Part shown: in pieces, positions 17,504 to 26,161 of the stretch
Numbering within the stretch: position 1 is the stretch's first letter
How the letters are laid out: each line of letters begins with the position of its first letter
Assembly (NCBI RefSeq): GCF_013032455.1
Contig: NZ_WQCF01000004.1
Coordinates: 62,001-126,000, forward strand
Origin: Ruegeria atlantica
GTDB lineage: Bacteria > Pseudomonadota > Alphaproteobacteria > Rhodobacterales > Rhodobacteraceae
DNA length: 64,000 nucleotides
Direction: 5' to 3'
The notes under the pieces: generated by a model
What the model saw: the letters and a program-made list of their open reading frames with translations, nothing else
Databases searched by the model: none
Told to the model about the DNA's origin: nothing
Translations under genes and position numbers: made by a program

Positions 17504-18200
17504 TGCGGAATAGGCTGGGGTCCCAGCCGCAGGCATATCCGTCACCATCCGGGTCGAGGCCTTTACGGTCGCGCTGTGGGCCGCCATTTGCAAGGAACTC
17601 GATCTGTGCCTGATCCGGCGACGGGAAACGCGCGCAATTGCGTTGCGCCTTGGCCTGCAGATTGAAACCGGCCCGGCTGTATAGCTGGGTTCCGACCGGG
17701 TTCGAGGTGTTTAGCGCGTATTGAACGATGTTGGGTTGGCCATCCGTGCCGCGCGCCGGAACAGCGGTCGGTGCGACTACTTCATAAGTCTGACGGTTCT
17801 CTTCGATCCGCGCCGCGTCCGATTCGATAGTGCGGCGGCCAGAGACGGCTTCGAAATCCTGTTCGTCAGAAATAGCATTGTTGATAGGGTCTTCAACTGG
17901 CGAAGGCTCTGGTACGTATGTGGGTTGATCGGACGTGCTGGCTAACGCAGCCGCCGTTGCCGAAGCGAGGTCCGCATTGTCACCTGTCGGCACAGGGACG
18001 ACCTCACCCGGTGCGCCAAGTTGTTGCTCGGTCACTTCAGTTGGGCCAAGTAAGGGGTTTCCGGTGTACCCTTGTCCAGCTAGCTGTGCCTCACGTTGGG
18101 CCTGATAGGATGGAGTGTTGAAATCAGTACCGCCTATAGGGGCCACCGTATTGCAGGCGGCTACCAACCCGATTGCGGGGATCAGAAGCGTAAAGCGCAT
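17487..18200 (-). CDS. Lipoprotein with excalibur-like C-terminal motif
   Basis: 237 aa from ATG 18200. MRFTLLIPAIGLVAAC is a lipoprotein signal (C16). A long low-complexity Pro/Ala/Thr-rich middle follows, and the C-terminus carries an excalibur-like calcium-loop motif (NCARFPSPDQAQIEFLANGG, then DPDGDGYACGWDPS). Such domains are often on extracytoplasmic proteins. The 3' end overlaps the amidase start, suggesting co-translation and a shared cell-wall context. Function unknown. Confidence 0.8.
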   Translation of the reverse strand: MRFTLLIPAIGLVAACNTVAPIGGTDFNTPSYQAQREAQLAGQGYTGNPLLGPTEVTEQQLGAPGEVVPVPTGDNADLASATAAALASTSDQPTYVPEPSPVEDPINNAISDEQDFEAVSGRRTIESDAARIEENRQTYEVVAPTAVPARGTDGQPNIVQYALNTSNPVGTQLYSRAGFNLQAKAQRNCARFPSPDQAQIEFLANGGPQRDRKGLDPDGDGYACGWDPSLFRSAVNN

Positions 18201-18240
18201 CCAGCTGCTCCGTCTTGCGTTCTCTTGCCTGTCTTTAGGC

Positions 18241-19728
18241 TTACCACCATTTGCCCGGTTTGGCCACAAACCCAGCCGCGTTTTCCAAAGCGTAGGCCGT
18301 GTTCAGCAGATCACCCTCTTCCCACGGGCGGCCGATCAGCTGCAGACCAAGCGGCAGACCTTGCTTGTCCAGACCAGCAGGAACCGAGACACCCGGTAGG
18401 CCAGCCAGGTTCACCGTCACCGTGAAGACGTCGTTGAGGTACATCTGAACCGGATCGGCTTCGGTCATTTCGCCCAGACCAAAGGCTGCGGACGGCGTTG
18501 CCGGGGTCAGGACCGCATCGACACCTGCGGCGAAAACATCTTCGAAATCTTTCTTGATCAGCGTCCGCACGCGGCGCGCACGGTTATAGTACGCATCGTA
18601 GAAACCGGCCGATAGCACATAGGTGCCAACCATGACACGGCGTTGCACCTCGTGACCGAAGCCCTCGGCGCGCGTTTTCTCGTACATCTCGGTGATACCA
18701 TCGCCCTGCGCCAGCGTAGCCCGGCGGCCATAGCGGACACCGTCATACCGGGCGAGGTTCGAAGACGCCTCGGCCGGGGCGATCACATAATACGCAGGCA
18801 GCGCATATTTGGTGTGGGGCAGTGAGATATCGACGATCTCGGCACCTGCGGCTTTCAGCATCTCGGCGCCGTCGGCCCACAGCTTTTCGATCTCGGCTGG
18901 CATGCCGTCCATACGATATTCTTTCGGGATGCCGATCTTCTTACCCTTGATGTCACCGGTCAGCATTGCCTCGAAATTCGGCACGGCCAGCTCAGTGCTG
19001 GTGGAATCCTTGGGATCGTGGCCGCACATCGCCTCGAGCATGATGGCTGCATCGCGCACGTTCTTAGTCATCGGACCCGCTTGGTCCAGCGAGGACGCAA
19101 AGGCCACGATGCCCCAACGCGAGCAACGGCCATAAGTCGGCTTGATGCCAGTGATGCCTGTAAACGCGGCTGGCTGGCGGATCGAGCCACCGGTGTCGGT
19201 GCCGGTAGCGGCCAGACACAGATCAGCGGCCACAGCCGAGGCCGAGCCGCCCGACGATCCACCGGGTGTCAATTGCGCGTCGTCATTGCCACGACGCCAC
19301 GGGCTAACCGCATTGCCGTAAACCGAGGTCTCGTTGGACGAGCCCATCGCGAATTCGTCCATGTTCAGCTTGCCCAGCATCACGGCACCCGCTTCGGCCA
19401 GTTGCTGCGAAACGGTGGATTCGTATTCGGGCTTGAAGCCTTCCAGAATCTTCGAGGCCGCCTGCGAGGGCACGCCCTTGGTGCAGAACAGGTCCTTGAT
19501 GCCGATCGGCAAACCACACATGGCAGGCGCGTCACCTCCCTTGATCCGTTCATCCGCTGCTTTGGCGCGTTCCAGCGCGATCTCGGGTGTTTTGTGGACA
19601 AAAGCGTTCAGCGCGTCGGCGTCGTCGATAGCCTTGAGGCAGGATTCAGTCAGCTCGACCGAGGTCACATCACCCTTGCGCAGCGCGTCGCGGGCCTCGG
19701 CCAGACCCAGTTTGTTCAGATCGCTCAT
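18241..19728 (-). CDS. gatA: Asp-tRNA(Asn)/Glu-tRNA(Gln) amidotransferase subunit A
   Basis: 495 aa amidase-signature enzyme; supplies ammonia from glutamine for transamidation of misacylated tRNA. The catalytic Ser-cisSer-Lys set is visible: K78 in GIKDLF, and the serines in [15 protein letters not shown] and [11 protein letters not shown]. Length is normal. RBS GGAGTAAG before ATG 19728. It follows gatC after 3 bases. gatB is not in the window, an arrangement common in Alphaproteobacteria. Confidence 0.96.
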   Translation of the reverse strand: MSDLNKLGLAEARDALRKGDVTSVELTESCLKAIDDADALNAFVHKTPEIALERAKAADERIKGGDAPAMCGLPIGIKDLFCTKGVPSQAASKILEGFKPEYESTVSQQLAEAGAVMLGKLNMDEFAMGSSNETSVYGNAVSPWRRGNDDAQLTPGGSSGGSASAVAADLCLAATGTDTGGSIRQPAAFTGITGIKPTYGRCSRWGIVAFASSLDQAGPMTKNVRDAAIMLEAMCGHDPKDSTSTELAVPNFEAMLTGDIKGKKIGIPKEYRMDGMPAEIEKLWADGAEMLKAAGAEIVDISLPHTKYALPAYYVIAPAEASSNLARYDGVRYGRRATLAQGDGITEMYEKTRAEGFGHEVQRRVMVGTYVLSAGFYDAYYNRARRVRTLIKKDFEDVFAAGVDAVLTPATPSAAFGLGEMTEADPVQMYLNDVFTVTVNLAGLPGVSVPAGLDKQGLPLGLQLIGRPWEEGDLLNTAYALENAAGFVAKPGKWW

Positions 19729-19731
19729 GTC

Positions 19732-20019
19732 TTACTCCACCACTTTGGGGACTGCGAAAAAGCCTTCGCGTGCGTCGGGGGCGTTGGCCAGAACCTTGGC
19801 CTGCTGGTTGCCGTCGGTCACCACATCCTCGCGACGTTTCAGACGCATCGGCTCGACCGAAACCATCGGATCGACGCCTTCGACATCCACTTCGTTCAGT
19901 TGCTCGATGAACCCAAGGATGGTGTTGAATTCGGACGCCAGCGCAGGCAGCGCGTCGTCCTCGACCTTGATCCGGGCCAGTTTGGCCACCTTGGCGGCGG
20001 TGCTTTGGTCAATCGACAT
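19732..20019 (-). CDS. gatC: Asp-tRNA(Asn)/Glu-tRNA(Gln) amidotransferase subunit C
   Basis: 95 aa GatC, the small wrap-around subunit that stabilises GatA-GatB. Typical sequence: AKVAKLARIKVEDD, FNTILGFIEQLNEVDVEGV, and the C-terminal APDAREGFFAVPKVVE. First gene of the gatCA pair. Confidence 0.96.
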   Translation of the reverse strand: MSIDQSTAAKVAKLARIKVEDDALPALASEFNTILGFIEQLNEVDVEGVDPMVSVEPMRLKRREDVVTDGNQQAKVLANAPDAREGFFAVPKVVE

Positions 20020-20163
20020 CGGAAAACCTCATATGCGTTAGGGGGCATTTACCCGTCTGATGCAGCAGTCGCAAGAGTACCAAGGGTTGGATGTGATCTT
20101 GTTTCGCCGAACGACTGCAGGCCGCAATTCAAATCTGAATGTGTCGCACACAAAAAAGTAAAC

Positions 20164-20207
20164 CGTTTAGTTCAGTTTATACCTTGAAAAACTAAACTGT
20201 ACTGTTC
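20164..20207. promoter_or_regulatory. Candidate operator with inverted repeats upstream of small secreted peptide
   Basis: AGTTTA (20174-20179) and TAAACT (20193-20198) form an inverted repeat, and AAAC-N6-GTTC (20194-20207) overlaps it as a second imperfect one, embedded in AT-rich sequence 35-80 bases before the ATG of the 54-aa peptide. The pattern recalls TetR-type sites. No clear -35/-10 pair could be fixed. Confidence 0.35.
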
Positions 20208-20241
20208 ATTTCATATTCACAGCATAGCCGCAAACCGGAGA

Positions 20242-20406
20242 ATGAAAATGAAAACCTTCATCACTGCAGCCCTTTTGACAGCAACCATTCTGAGCGCACC
20301 GGCTATGGCTTTCGGTGTCCCCACGAACAACCTGGTCCCCAACCTGATATTCCCTGAACCGGTTCAAGAACCGGTCACGCGGGGCCAAGTAAATTCGAGC
20401 AAATAA
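20242..20406 (+). CDS. Small secreted protein, 54 aa, unknown
   Basis: 54 aa read directly from the sequence, ATG 20242 to TAA 20406. Residues 1-23 (MKMKTFITAALLTATIL and SAPAMA) make a textbook Sec signal with AMA cleavage, leaving a mature peptide of about 31 residues rich in Pro, Val and Asn with no cysteine (FGVPTNNLVPNLIFPEP). CGGAG precedes the start. A GC-rich hairpin (20419-20449) lies just after the stop but lacks a T tract. I do not recognise a family; composition and signal make it a real gene. Confidence 0.65.
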   Translation: MKMKTFITAALLTATILSAPAMAFGVPTNNLVPNLIFPEPVQEPVTRGQVNSSK

Positions 20407-20551
20407 CATAAATGATGTAGCCGGGCCGAACACCCCCTCCGGCCCGGCTGAGGTGCAAAAGGCTGCTGCATCTTCGACAACCAACAGCTACGATGGTCAG
20501 AACTAACCCGCCGGACTGCATCGAAAATCCGGCAAACCAACGGAGCGGAAG

Positions 20552-21115
20552 ATGAGCGCATGCAAGCAATTGGTTCTGGACGCGATAGATGCGGCCAACA
20601 GGCAAGATCCCAATCTCGACGATGGCCAGCCCGTCGAATTGCTCTACGGACAGCGGATGAGCGCCGAGTTGGACCGACTGTTCCCCGACGCTTCGGATAT
20701 TTTGCAGATCGCCGCGCGCGGGCAGCACGTGGAACGCTGGAAGTTGGCGCGCAGTGAGTACCCCGAAGGACGTGCCGGATATCTGGCCTGGCGCAAGGCG
20801 CAAGGTGTGCACCACGCCGAGATTGTCATGGCGATGATGGAGCAGGCCGGTTACAGCGCGGACGAAGCTGAAACCGCTGGTCGCATGCTACGCAAGCAGG
20901 GCATCAAGCGCGATGACGAGGTTCAGGCGCTGGAAGATGTGATCTGCTTCGTGTTTCTCAAATGGTACTTTGCACCCTTCGCGGAAAAGCACTCGGCCGA
21001 GAAAATCCAACGCATCGTCGAGAAAACCGCGCGCAAGATGTCAGCTGAGGGTCGAGCGCGGGTTTTGACCGAGTTTGACCTGCCGGAACATCTGGCCGCC
21101 GCGTTTCAGGGCTGA
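20552..21115 (+). CDS. DUF4202 protein
   Basis: 187 aa, all-helical, matching the DUF4202 family by memory (HVERWKLARSEYPEGRAGYLAWRK, HHAEIVMAMMEQAGY, QALEDVICFVFLKWYF). Conserved histidines and acidic residues suggest a metal-dependent or HD-like fold, but no activity is known. RBS GGAGCGGAAG. Its end overlaps the convergent ceramidase-like gene by 10 bp. Confidence 0.82.
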   Translation: MSACKQLVLDAIDAANRQDPNLDDGQPVELLYGQRMSAELDRLFPDASDILQIAARGQHVERWKLARSEYPEGRAGYLAWRKAQGVHHAEIVMAMMEQAGYSADEAETAGRMLRKQGIKRDDEVQALEDVICFVFLKWYFAPFAEKHSAEKIQRIVEKTARKMSAEGRARVLTEFDLPEHLAAAFQG

Positions 21116-21762
21116 GGCACGCGGGTCATGTGCCTGCGATACACCTCAATCATCCAACCCAGCATGACGGCGTTCAGGATGTGCCACATGAAATGCGTAC
21201 CCAGTGGCACGTGCGCGCAAATGGGGTCATCCAGCGCACGAAAAGTGATCGAGGCAATCAGGATCACCGCTCCGGTAGCGAGGCCACGGGCGGTATCCGG
21301 CACACGATTGCGCAACAGATAGGCATAAGTCAGGATCAGCAGCGGCACCGGCGCATAAGCTGCTGATCCCCCCAAGCCGGGAACGAATTGAAACAGAGGC
21401 ACTGTTGCGACTGCATAAGGAATGAACAGCGCGGCCAGGAGCGCAGCAGGCAACAGATTCATATGCCAGACATCGCGATTGATCGCGAAGATATAGACCA
21501 GAATAAAAAGCAGAATCGGCACGACATCCGCCATCGCGGACCAAACCTGCGCGTGGGTGTGAAACAAAAAGCTGCCAACCCCGATTGCAGCCAGAATCAC
21601 CACCAACATCATCGCCAGCGGCATCCCCTGCCCGCGCACCCGCCGCCACATGATAAACGCTGCAACTAAAAACGCCGCGTTTGTTACCGCGTTGATCGGC
21701 TCGGCCCAATAGGCGGGCGTCAGACGCTCGCAATAGCCGTCAATTTCCTGAAACCAGTCCAT
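21106..21762 (-). CDS. Ceramidase-like CREST membrane protein
   Basis: 218 aa, about seven membrane helices. CREST-superfamily hydrolase motifs are visible: DGYCERL and YWAEPINAVTN at the N-terminus, GVGSFLFHTHA (Ser and His), MADVVPI (Asp) and THFMWHILN (paired His). These residues form the zinc site in alkaline ceramidases. Bacterial members may act on sphingolipid-like or other amide lipids; the substrate is unknown. Confidence 0.85.
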   Translation of the reverse strand: MDWFQEIDGYCERLTPAYWAEPINAVTNAAFLVAAFIMWRRVRGQGMPLAMMLVVILAAIGVGSFLFHTHAQVWSAMADVVPILLFILVYIFAINRDVWHMNLLPAALLAALFIPYAVATVPLFQFVPGLGGSAAYAPVPLLILTYAYLLRNRVPDTARGLATGAVILIASITFRALDDPICAHVPLGTHFMWHILNAVMLGWMIEVYRRHMTRVPQP

Positions 21763-21822
21763 GAACTTTTACATAGCCGATGCTAAGTTGATGCCAACAG
21801 TTTGTTTTGGGAGGACGTTTTC

Positions 21823-22515
21823 ATGAACATCATCTGGCTGGGCCACGGGAGTTTCCGCATCGAAACTGGTGGGCAAGTTCTGCTGATTGACCCTTGGTTG
21901 ACCGGCAATCCGGTGTTGTCCGAAGAACAGCACGACGCCGCATTGGACGGTGCGACGCATATCCTTCTGACGCACACGCATTTTGATCACGTGGCCGATG
22001 TGGTGTCGCTGGCCAAGCACCTGAAGGTGCCCGTGGTCGGCCAATACGACCTGATGGGATATTGGAGCGAGGCCGAAGGGCTGGAGACCATCGGGTTCAA
22101 CAAGGGTGGCACAGTTGACCTGAACGGCGTGATGGTGTCGATGGTGCCCGCGTCGCACAGCTCGACCTTTTCAACACCCGAGGGACTGCGGACCGGAGGC
22201 AGTGAGGTTGGTTTCATGATCGCATCCGAAGGCCACATGCTCTACGTGTCCGGCGACACCGATATCATGGCCGATATGGATTGGATGGGCGACTACTACA
22301 AACCCGATATCGGCATTCTGTCGGCGGGTGGGCATTTCACCATGGATATGAAAGCGACGGCTTATGCGGCCAATCGGTATTTCAACTTTAAGACGGTGAT
22401 TCCCTGTCATTACAAAACCTTCCCGGTTCTGGAGCAATCCGCTGAGGCGCTGGTCGACGGGTTACCGGGTGTCGATGTGATCGAGCCAGAGGTTATGAAA
22501 CCCATCACTCTTTAG
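21823..22515 (+). CDS. UPF0173 metal-dependent hydrolase
   Basis: 230 aa metallo-beta-lactamase fold. NIIWLGHGSFRI at the start, the HTHFDHVADV metal motif, SHSSTFS, and SGDTDIMADM are UPF0173 hallmarks. Start ATG 21823 has GGGAGGAC upstream, better than the ATG at 21802. Cytosolic hydrolase of unknown substrate. The stop overlaps the tadA stop by 11 bp. Confidence 0.9.
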   Translation: MNIIWLGHGSFRIETGGQVLLIDPWLTGNPVLSEEQHDAALDGATHILLTHTHFDHVADVVSLAKHLKVPVVGQYDLMGYWSEAEGLETIGFNKGGTVDLNGVMVSMVPASHSSTFSTPEGLRTGGSEVGFMIASEGHMLYVSGDTDIMADMDWMGDYYKPDIGILSAGGHFTMDMKATAYAANRYFNFKTVIPCHYKTFPVLEQSAEALVDGLPGVDVIEPEVMKPITL

Positions 22516-22966
22516 GGTCGCGCCGCTCGGCAAAGAAGGCTTTGAGCAGGTCAGCAGCTTCCTGCCCCGCGATTCCGTCATAAACTTCGGGGACATGGTG
22601 CGCCTGTTTATGGGTAAACACCCGCGCACCATGGGCCACACCGCCGGATTTCGGATCGGCGGCCCCGTAATAGATGCGCCGAATACGCGCCGCAGCCAAC
22701 GCAGCCGCGCACATCGCACAGGGTTCTAAAGTTACATAAAGATCGTGATCCAGCAGGCGTTCCGACCCGACCTCGGCACAGGCGGCGCGCAGAGCCAGAA
22801 TTTCGGCATGGGCGGTGGGATCACTCAGCTCACGCGTTCGGTTTCCCGCCGAGGCCACAATGCGACCGTCAGGCGCGACAATGACGGCGCCTACCGGGAC
22901 CTCTCCGCGATCTGCTGCGGCACGCGCCTCAACCAGCGCCTTGTCCATATGCGATCTGAACTCCAT
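22505..22966 (-). CDS. tadA: tRNA-specific adenosine deaminase
   Basis: 153 aa CDA-fold enzyme making inosine at the wobble base of tRNA-Arg(ACG). Zinc motifs: THAEILAL (HAE) and LEPCAMCAAAL (PCxxC). Length is normal for TadA. An internal ATG six codons in (MDKALVEAR) is an alternative start. It is divergent from the RluB-type synthase gene. Confidence 0.93.
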   Translation of the reverse strand: MEFRSHMDKALVEARAAADRGEVPVGAVIVAPDGRIVASAGNRTRELSDPTAHAEILALRAACAEVGSERLLDHDLYVTLEPCAMCAAALAAARIRRIYYGAADPKSGGVAHGARVFTHKQAHHVPEVYDGIAGQEAADLLKAFFAERRDPKE

Positions 22967-23027
22967 GCCTCTGACTGCATCAGAAACCTGTCTTTCGCAA
23001 GCGGGCGGGATGCGCTATGGGCTGCGG

Positions 23028-23837
23028 ATGAGCAAAACCCCTCCTCCCGGCGACCGGATCGCCAAAGTGCTTGCCCGCGCGGGCGTTGCCTCGCGCCGTG
23101 AAGCTGAACGCATGATCGAAGCCGGTCGTGTGACCGTGAATGGCAAGACAATCGACAGCCCTGCGCTGAACGTCACAGCCAAAGACAAGATCACAGTGGA
23201 CGGCAAACCGGTTTCCGAGCCGGAACCCTCGCGCTTGTGGCTGTATCACAAGCCGCCCGGCCTGGTGACGACAACACGCGACGAAAAAGGTCGCGCGACC
23301 ATCTTTGACAACCTGCCCGAGGACATGCCGCGCGTCATGAGCGTTGGGCGGTTGGACCTGAACTCGGAAGGGTTGCTGCTGCTGACCAATGATGGCGGCA
23401 TCAAGCGCAAACTGGAACTGCCCTCAACCGGGTGGCTGCGTAAATACCGCGTGCGGGTCAACGGACGGCCAAAGGACGAGGATTTCGCCCCGCTGCGCAA
23501 GGGTTTGGTGATCGATGGAGAGCGGTTTCTGCCGATGGATGTCTCTCTGGATCGCCAACAGGGCGCAAACGCTTGGCTGACTATCGGTCTGCGCGAAGGA
23601 AAGAACCGTGAGATTCGCCGCGCGATGGAGGATATCGGCTTTGCCGTGAACCGCCTGCTGCGCGTGTCATACGGGCCGTTCCAGCTGGGTAGCCTGAAAC
23701 CCGGTGAGGTTGAAGAAATCCGACGCCGCGTGATGCGCGATCAGTTAGGGCTGGACGCGGAACCCGAAGACAAACCCAAACGCCCGGCGCGACCGCAAAG
23801 AAAACGGGCACCGATCGGCAAGAAAACTCGCAAGTGA
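23028..23837 (+). CDS. rluB: 23S rRNA pseudouridine synthase, RluB/RsuA family
   Basis: 269 aa. S4 RNA-binding domain at residues about 10-70 (RIAKVLARAGVASRREAERMIEAG), then the catalytic motif VGRLDLNSEGLLLLTNDG with the active aspartate, and REGKNREIRRAME near residue 190. A basic tail ends the protein. Most like RluB/RluE/RsuA; the exact target uridine cannot be told. Start ATG 23028; ATG 23010 in frame is possible. Confidence 0.88.
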   Translation: MSKTPPPGDRIAKVLARAGVASRREAERMIEAGRVTVNGKTIDSPALNVTAKDKITVDGKPVSEPEPSRLWLYHKPPGLVTTTRDEKGRATIFDNLPEDMPRVMSVGRLDLNSEGLLLLTNDGGIKRKLELPSTGWLRKYRVRVNGRPKDEDFAPLRKGLVIDGERFLPMDVSLDRQQGANAWLTIGLREGKNREIRRAMEDIGFAVNRLLRVSYGPFQLGSLKPGEVEEIRRRVMRDQLGLDAEPEDKPKRPARPQRKRAPIGKKTRK

Positions 23838-23918
23838 CGCAGGTTTAGCAACCTTCCCCCTAGCGCCAAGCCCGCGCATCTCCTAAATTTTCCGTAATTG
23901 CTGCGATTGGGGAACGCC

Positions 23919-24008
23919 ATGTCAGGGACCGGAGTACAAAAACTGGCCTACGCGGCCTTGCTGGTACTGTTATTCGGCGTCTGCACCGGCGTGCTGGGGG
24001 GCCTGTAA
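23919..24008 (+). CDS. Tiny membrane protein leading the XpaC-TelA cluster
   Basis: 29 aa read from the sequence: polar N-terminus MSGTGVQKL, then one hydrophobic helix to the end (LLVLLFGVCTGVLGGL). GGGGAACGCC precedes ATG 23919. It ends 3 bases before the XpaC-like gene, so translation is probably coupled. From memory, similar tiny proteins precede this gene in other roseobacters. Role unknown; a membrane anchor or small subunit is plausible. Confidence 0.6.
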   Translation: MSGTGVQKLAYAALLVLLFGVCTGVLGGL

Positions 24009-24011
24009 CGC

Positions 24012-24926
24012 ATGGCAAAACGATATGGCGGAAAATACAGCCCCGAGGGCGATGGGTCCGGCGACGATCTGCCACCGCGCGGTCAGTTCCATGGTGCGCG
24101 TGTCGAACCAGCAGGTGCGCGGGTAAACATCCTGTTCCTGCCTGCCATCCCCCTGATTTTTCTGTCGCTGAACGACGGTGCGATAGGGATGACCATCGGG
24201 CTGATCGCAGCCGGAATGTTGACCGCTGCCGCTTTTCTGTTGCGCGAAGGTCTACGCGCCGAGGCCGCATATAACGCGCGCCGCGCCGCACGCCGCCCGT
24301 CCTTTCCCCGCAAGATTTTCGCAAGTGTGCTGACCGGCCTTGGTGCCGCGCTGGCCTCATATCGCGTGGAGTACTTGGATGCCGAGACTGCCGCTCAGGC
24401 CAGCCTACTGGCCCCAATTTTGTTCGGAGCCGTGGCAACGGTGCTGCATTCCGTATCTTTCGGTCTGGACCCGATGAAAGACAAAGGGATGGAGGGTGTC
24501 GACACCTTTCAGCAAGACCGCGTAGCCCGCGTTGTTGAAGACGCCGAATCCCACCTAACCAAGATGACTGACGCTATCAAACGCGCGGGCGACCGCCGGG
24601 TCGAAGCTCGCGTCGAACGGTTTCAGGATACTGCCCGCGACCTGTTCCGCACGGTTGAAGAAGACCCCCGCGATCTGGCTGGGGCCCGCAAATACCTGAC
24701 GGTCTACTTGCAGGGCGCACGCGACGCGACGATTAAATTTGCAGACGTTTATGCCCGCACGCAGGATGCGCAGGCGCTGGCGGATTACACGTCTCTGCTG
24801 GATGATCTAGAGCAGAATTTCGCGGCCCGCACCCGCAAGATGCTATTGGATGATCGCAGCGATCTAACAGTTGAAATTGATGTGTTGCGCGAACGGCTGC
24901 AACGCGAAGGCGTCCGGTTGGACTGA
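24012..24926 (+). CDS. XpaC-like (5-bromo-4-chloroindolyl phosphate hydrolysis) membrane protein
   Basis: 304 aa. Two hydrophobic regions (residues about 38-72 and 98-150) precede a long helical cytosolic part (EDAESHLTKMTDAIKRAG, QDTARDLFRTVEEDPRDLAGARKYLTVYLQGARDA). This matches the XpaC family, named for a phosphatase phenotype but lacking a recognisable hydrolase site; XpaC is regularly paired with TelA. It is second of six co-directional genes here. A role as membrane partner of TelA is inferred. Confidence 0.87.
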   Translation: MAKRYGGKYSPEGDGSGDDLPPRGQFHGARVEPAGARVNILFLPAIPLIFLSLNDGAIGMTIGLIAAGMLTAAAFLLREGLRAEAAYNARRAARRPSFPRKIFASVLTGLGAALASYRVEYLDAETAAQASLLAPILFGAVATVLHSVSFGLDPMKDKGMEGVDTFQQDRVARVVEDAESHLTKMTDAIKRAGDRRVEARVERFQDTARDLFRTVEEDPRDLAGARKYLTVYLQGARDATIKFADVYARTQDAQALADYTSLLDDLEQNFAARTRKMLLDDRSDLTVEIDVLRERLQREGVRLD

Positions 24927-24957
24927 CCGGCCGATTATTTGAGAGAGGATTATTCCC

Positions 24958-26148
24958 ATGTCCGAAGAGATCAAGACCAAGGCGGTCGAGGCTGAAACAC
25001 TGGTAGAGGAAGTAACGGCAGTTGCCCTTCCCGAGCCATCGACCGAAGTCGTTTCGCTTGAGGATGCCGACGAGCCGGTCAGCGCAGAAATCCGCAAGCG
25101 GATGGACGAGATTGACATGGGCAACACCAATTCGATCGTCGCTTTTGGATCATCCGCACAAGCGGAGTTGCAGGAAATCAGTCAGGCTATGCTGGCAGAC
25201 GTCCGCAACAAGGACGTCGGCCCCGCCGGCGATAGCCTACGCAACATAGTGACCACGATCCGCGGTTTCTCGGTCAGCGAGCTTGACGTGCGTCGCGAGC
25301 GTAGCTGGTGGGAAAAACTGGTGGGCAAAGCCGCACCTTTCGCCAAGTTCACCGCCCAGTACGAAGAAGTTCAAGGCCAGATCGACAGGATCACCGATGA
25401 CTTGCTGGGCCATGAGCACACACTGTTGAAAGACATCAAATCTCTGGACCTGCTCTATGAAAAAACCCTTGGGTTCTATGATGAACTGGCGCTCTACATC
25501 GCAGCCGGTGAGGAAAAGCTGACCGAGCTGGACAGCCACGACATTCCCGAGAAAGAGGCCGCAGTCCAGGCCGCGGCCGAAGACGAGCAAGTCATGAAAG
25601 CGCAAGAGCTGCGCGACATGCGCGCCGCGCGCGACGACTTGGAACGCCGTGTTCACGACCTGAAACTGACACGCCAGGTGACTATGCAGTCCTTGCCCTC
25701 GATCCGGCTGGTTCAGGAAAACGACAAGTCGCTGGTGACAAAGATCAACTCGACCTTGGTCAACACCGTGCCGCTGTGGGAAACGCAACTGGCGCAAGCT
25801 GTTACCATTCAACGCAGCGCCGAAGCCGCCGCTGCAGTACGCGACGCAAACGATCTGACCAATGAGTTACTGACCTCGAATGCAGCCAACCTGCGCGAGT
25901 CGAACAAGATGATCCGCGAGGAAATGGAACGCGGCGTATTCGACATTGAAGCAGTGAAACAGGCCAATGCTGACCTGATTGGTACAATCAACGAAAGTCT
26001 GGCTATTGCAGACGAAGGCAAAGCCAAGCGCGCCGCAGCCGAGCAGGAACTGCAGAAGATGGAGGCCGAACTGCGCGACACACTCGCCGCCGCCAAGGCG
26101 CGGAAGGATGGTACCGGTGACAATGCCGGAACGGCGGTGCCGGGCTGA
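24958..26148 (+). CDS. telA: Toxic anion resistance protein TelA
   Basis: 396 aa, almost wholly helical, matching the TelA/KlaA family (SVSELDVRRERSWWEKLVG near residue 105, KDIKSLDLLYEKTLGFYDEL near 160, PSIRLVQENDKSLVTKINSTL near 250). Named for plasmid tellurite resistance; chromosomal copies are linked to envelope stress and antimicrobial tolerance. RBS GAGAGGATT. It follows the XpaC gene after 31 bases, the standard pairing. No transmembrane helix, so cytosolic or peripheral. Confidence 0.93.
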   Translation: MSEEIKTKAVEAETLVEEVTAVALPEPSTEVVSLEDADEPVSAEIRKRMDEIDMGNTNSIVAFGSSAQAELQEISQAMLADVRNKDVGPAGDSLRNIVTTIRGFSVSELDVRRERSWWEKLVGKAAPFAKFTAQYEEVQGQIDRITDDLLGHEHTLLKDIKSLDLLYEKTLGFYDELALYIAAGEEKLTELDSHDIPEKEAAVQAAAEDEQVMKAQELRDMRAARDDLERRVHDLKLTRQVTMQSLPSIRLVQENDKSLVTKINSTLVNTVPLWETQLAQAVTIQRSAEAAAAVRDANDLTNELLTSNAANLRESNKMIREEMERGVFDIEAVKQANADLIGTINESLAIADEGKAKRAAAEQELQKMEAELRDTLAAAKARKDGTGDNAGTAVPG

Positions 26149-26161
26149 CGGCAGGTTGGGC

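Noticed and set aside
19018..20187. 389-aa plus-strand open frame
   Set aside because: Antisense to gatA and gatC, which are certain; no domain resemblance.
20419..20449. Perfect GC hairpin AGCCGGGCCG/CGGCCCGGCT after the 54-aa gene
   Set aside because: No T tract on either strand, so not called a rho-independent terminator, though it may stabilise the transcript.
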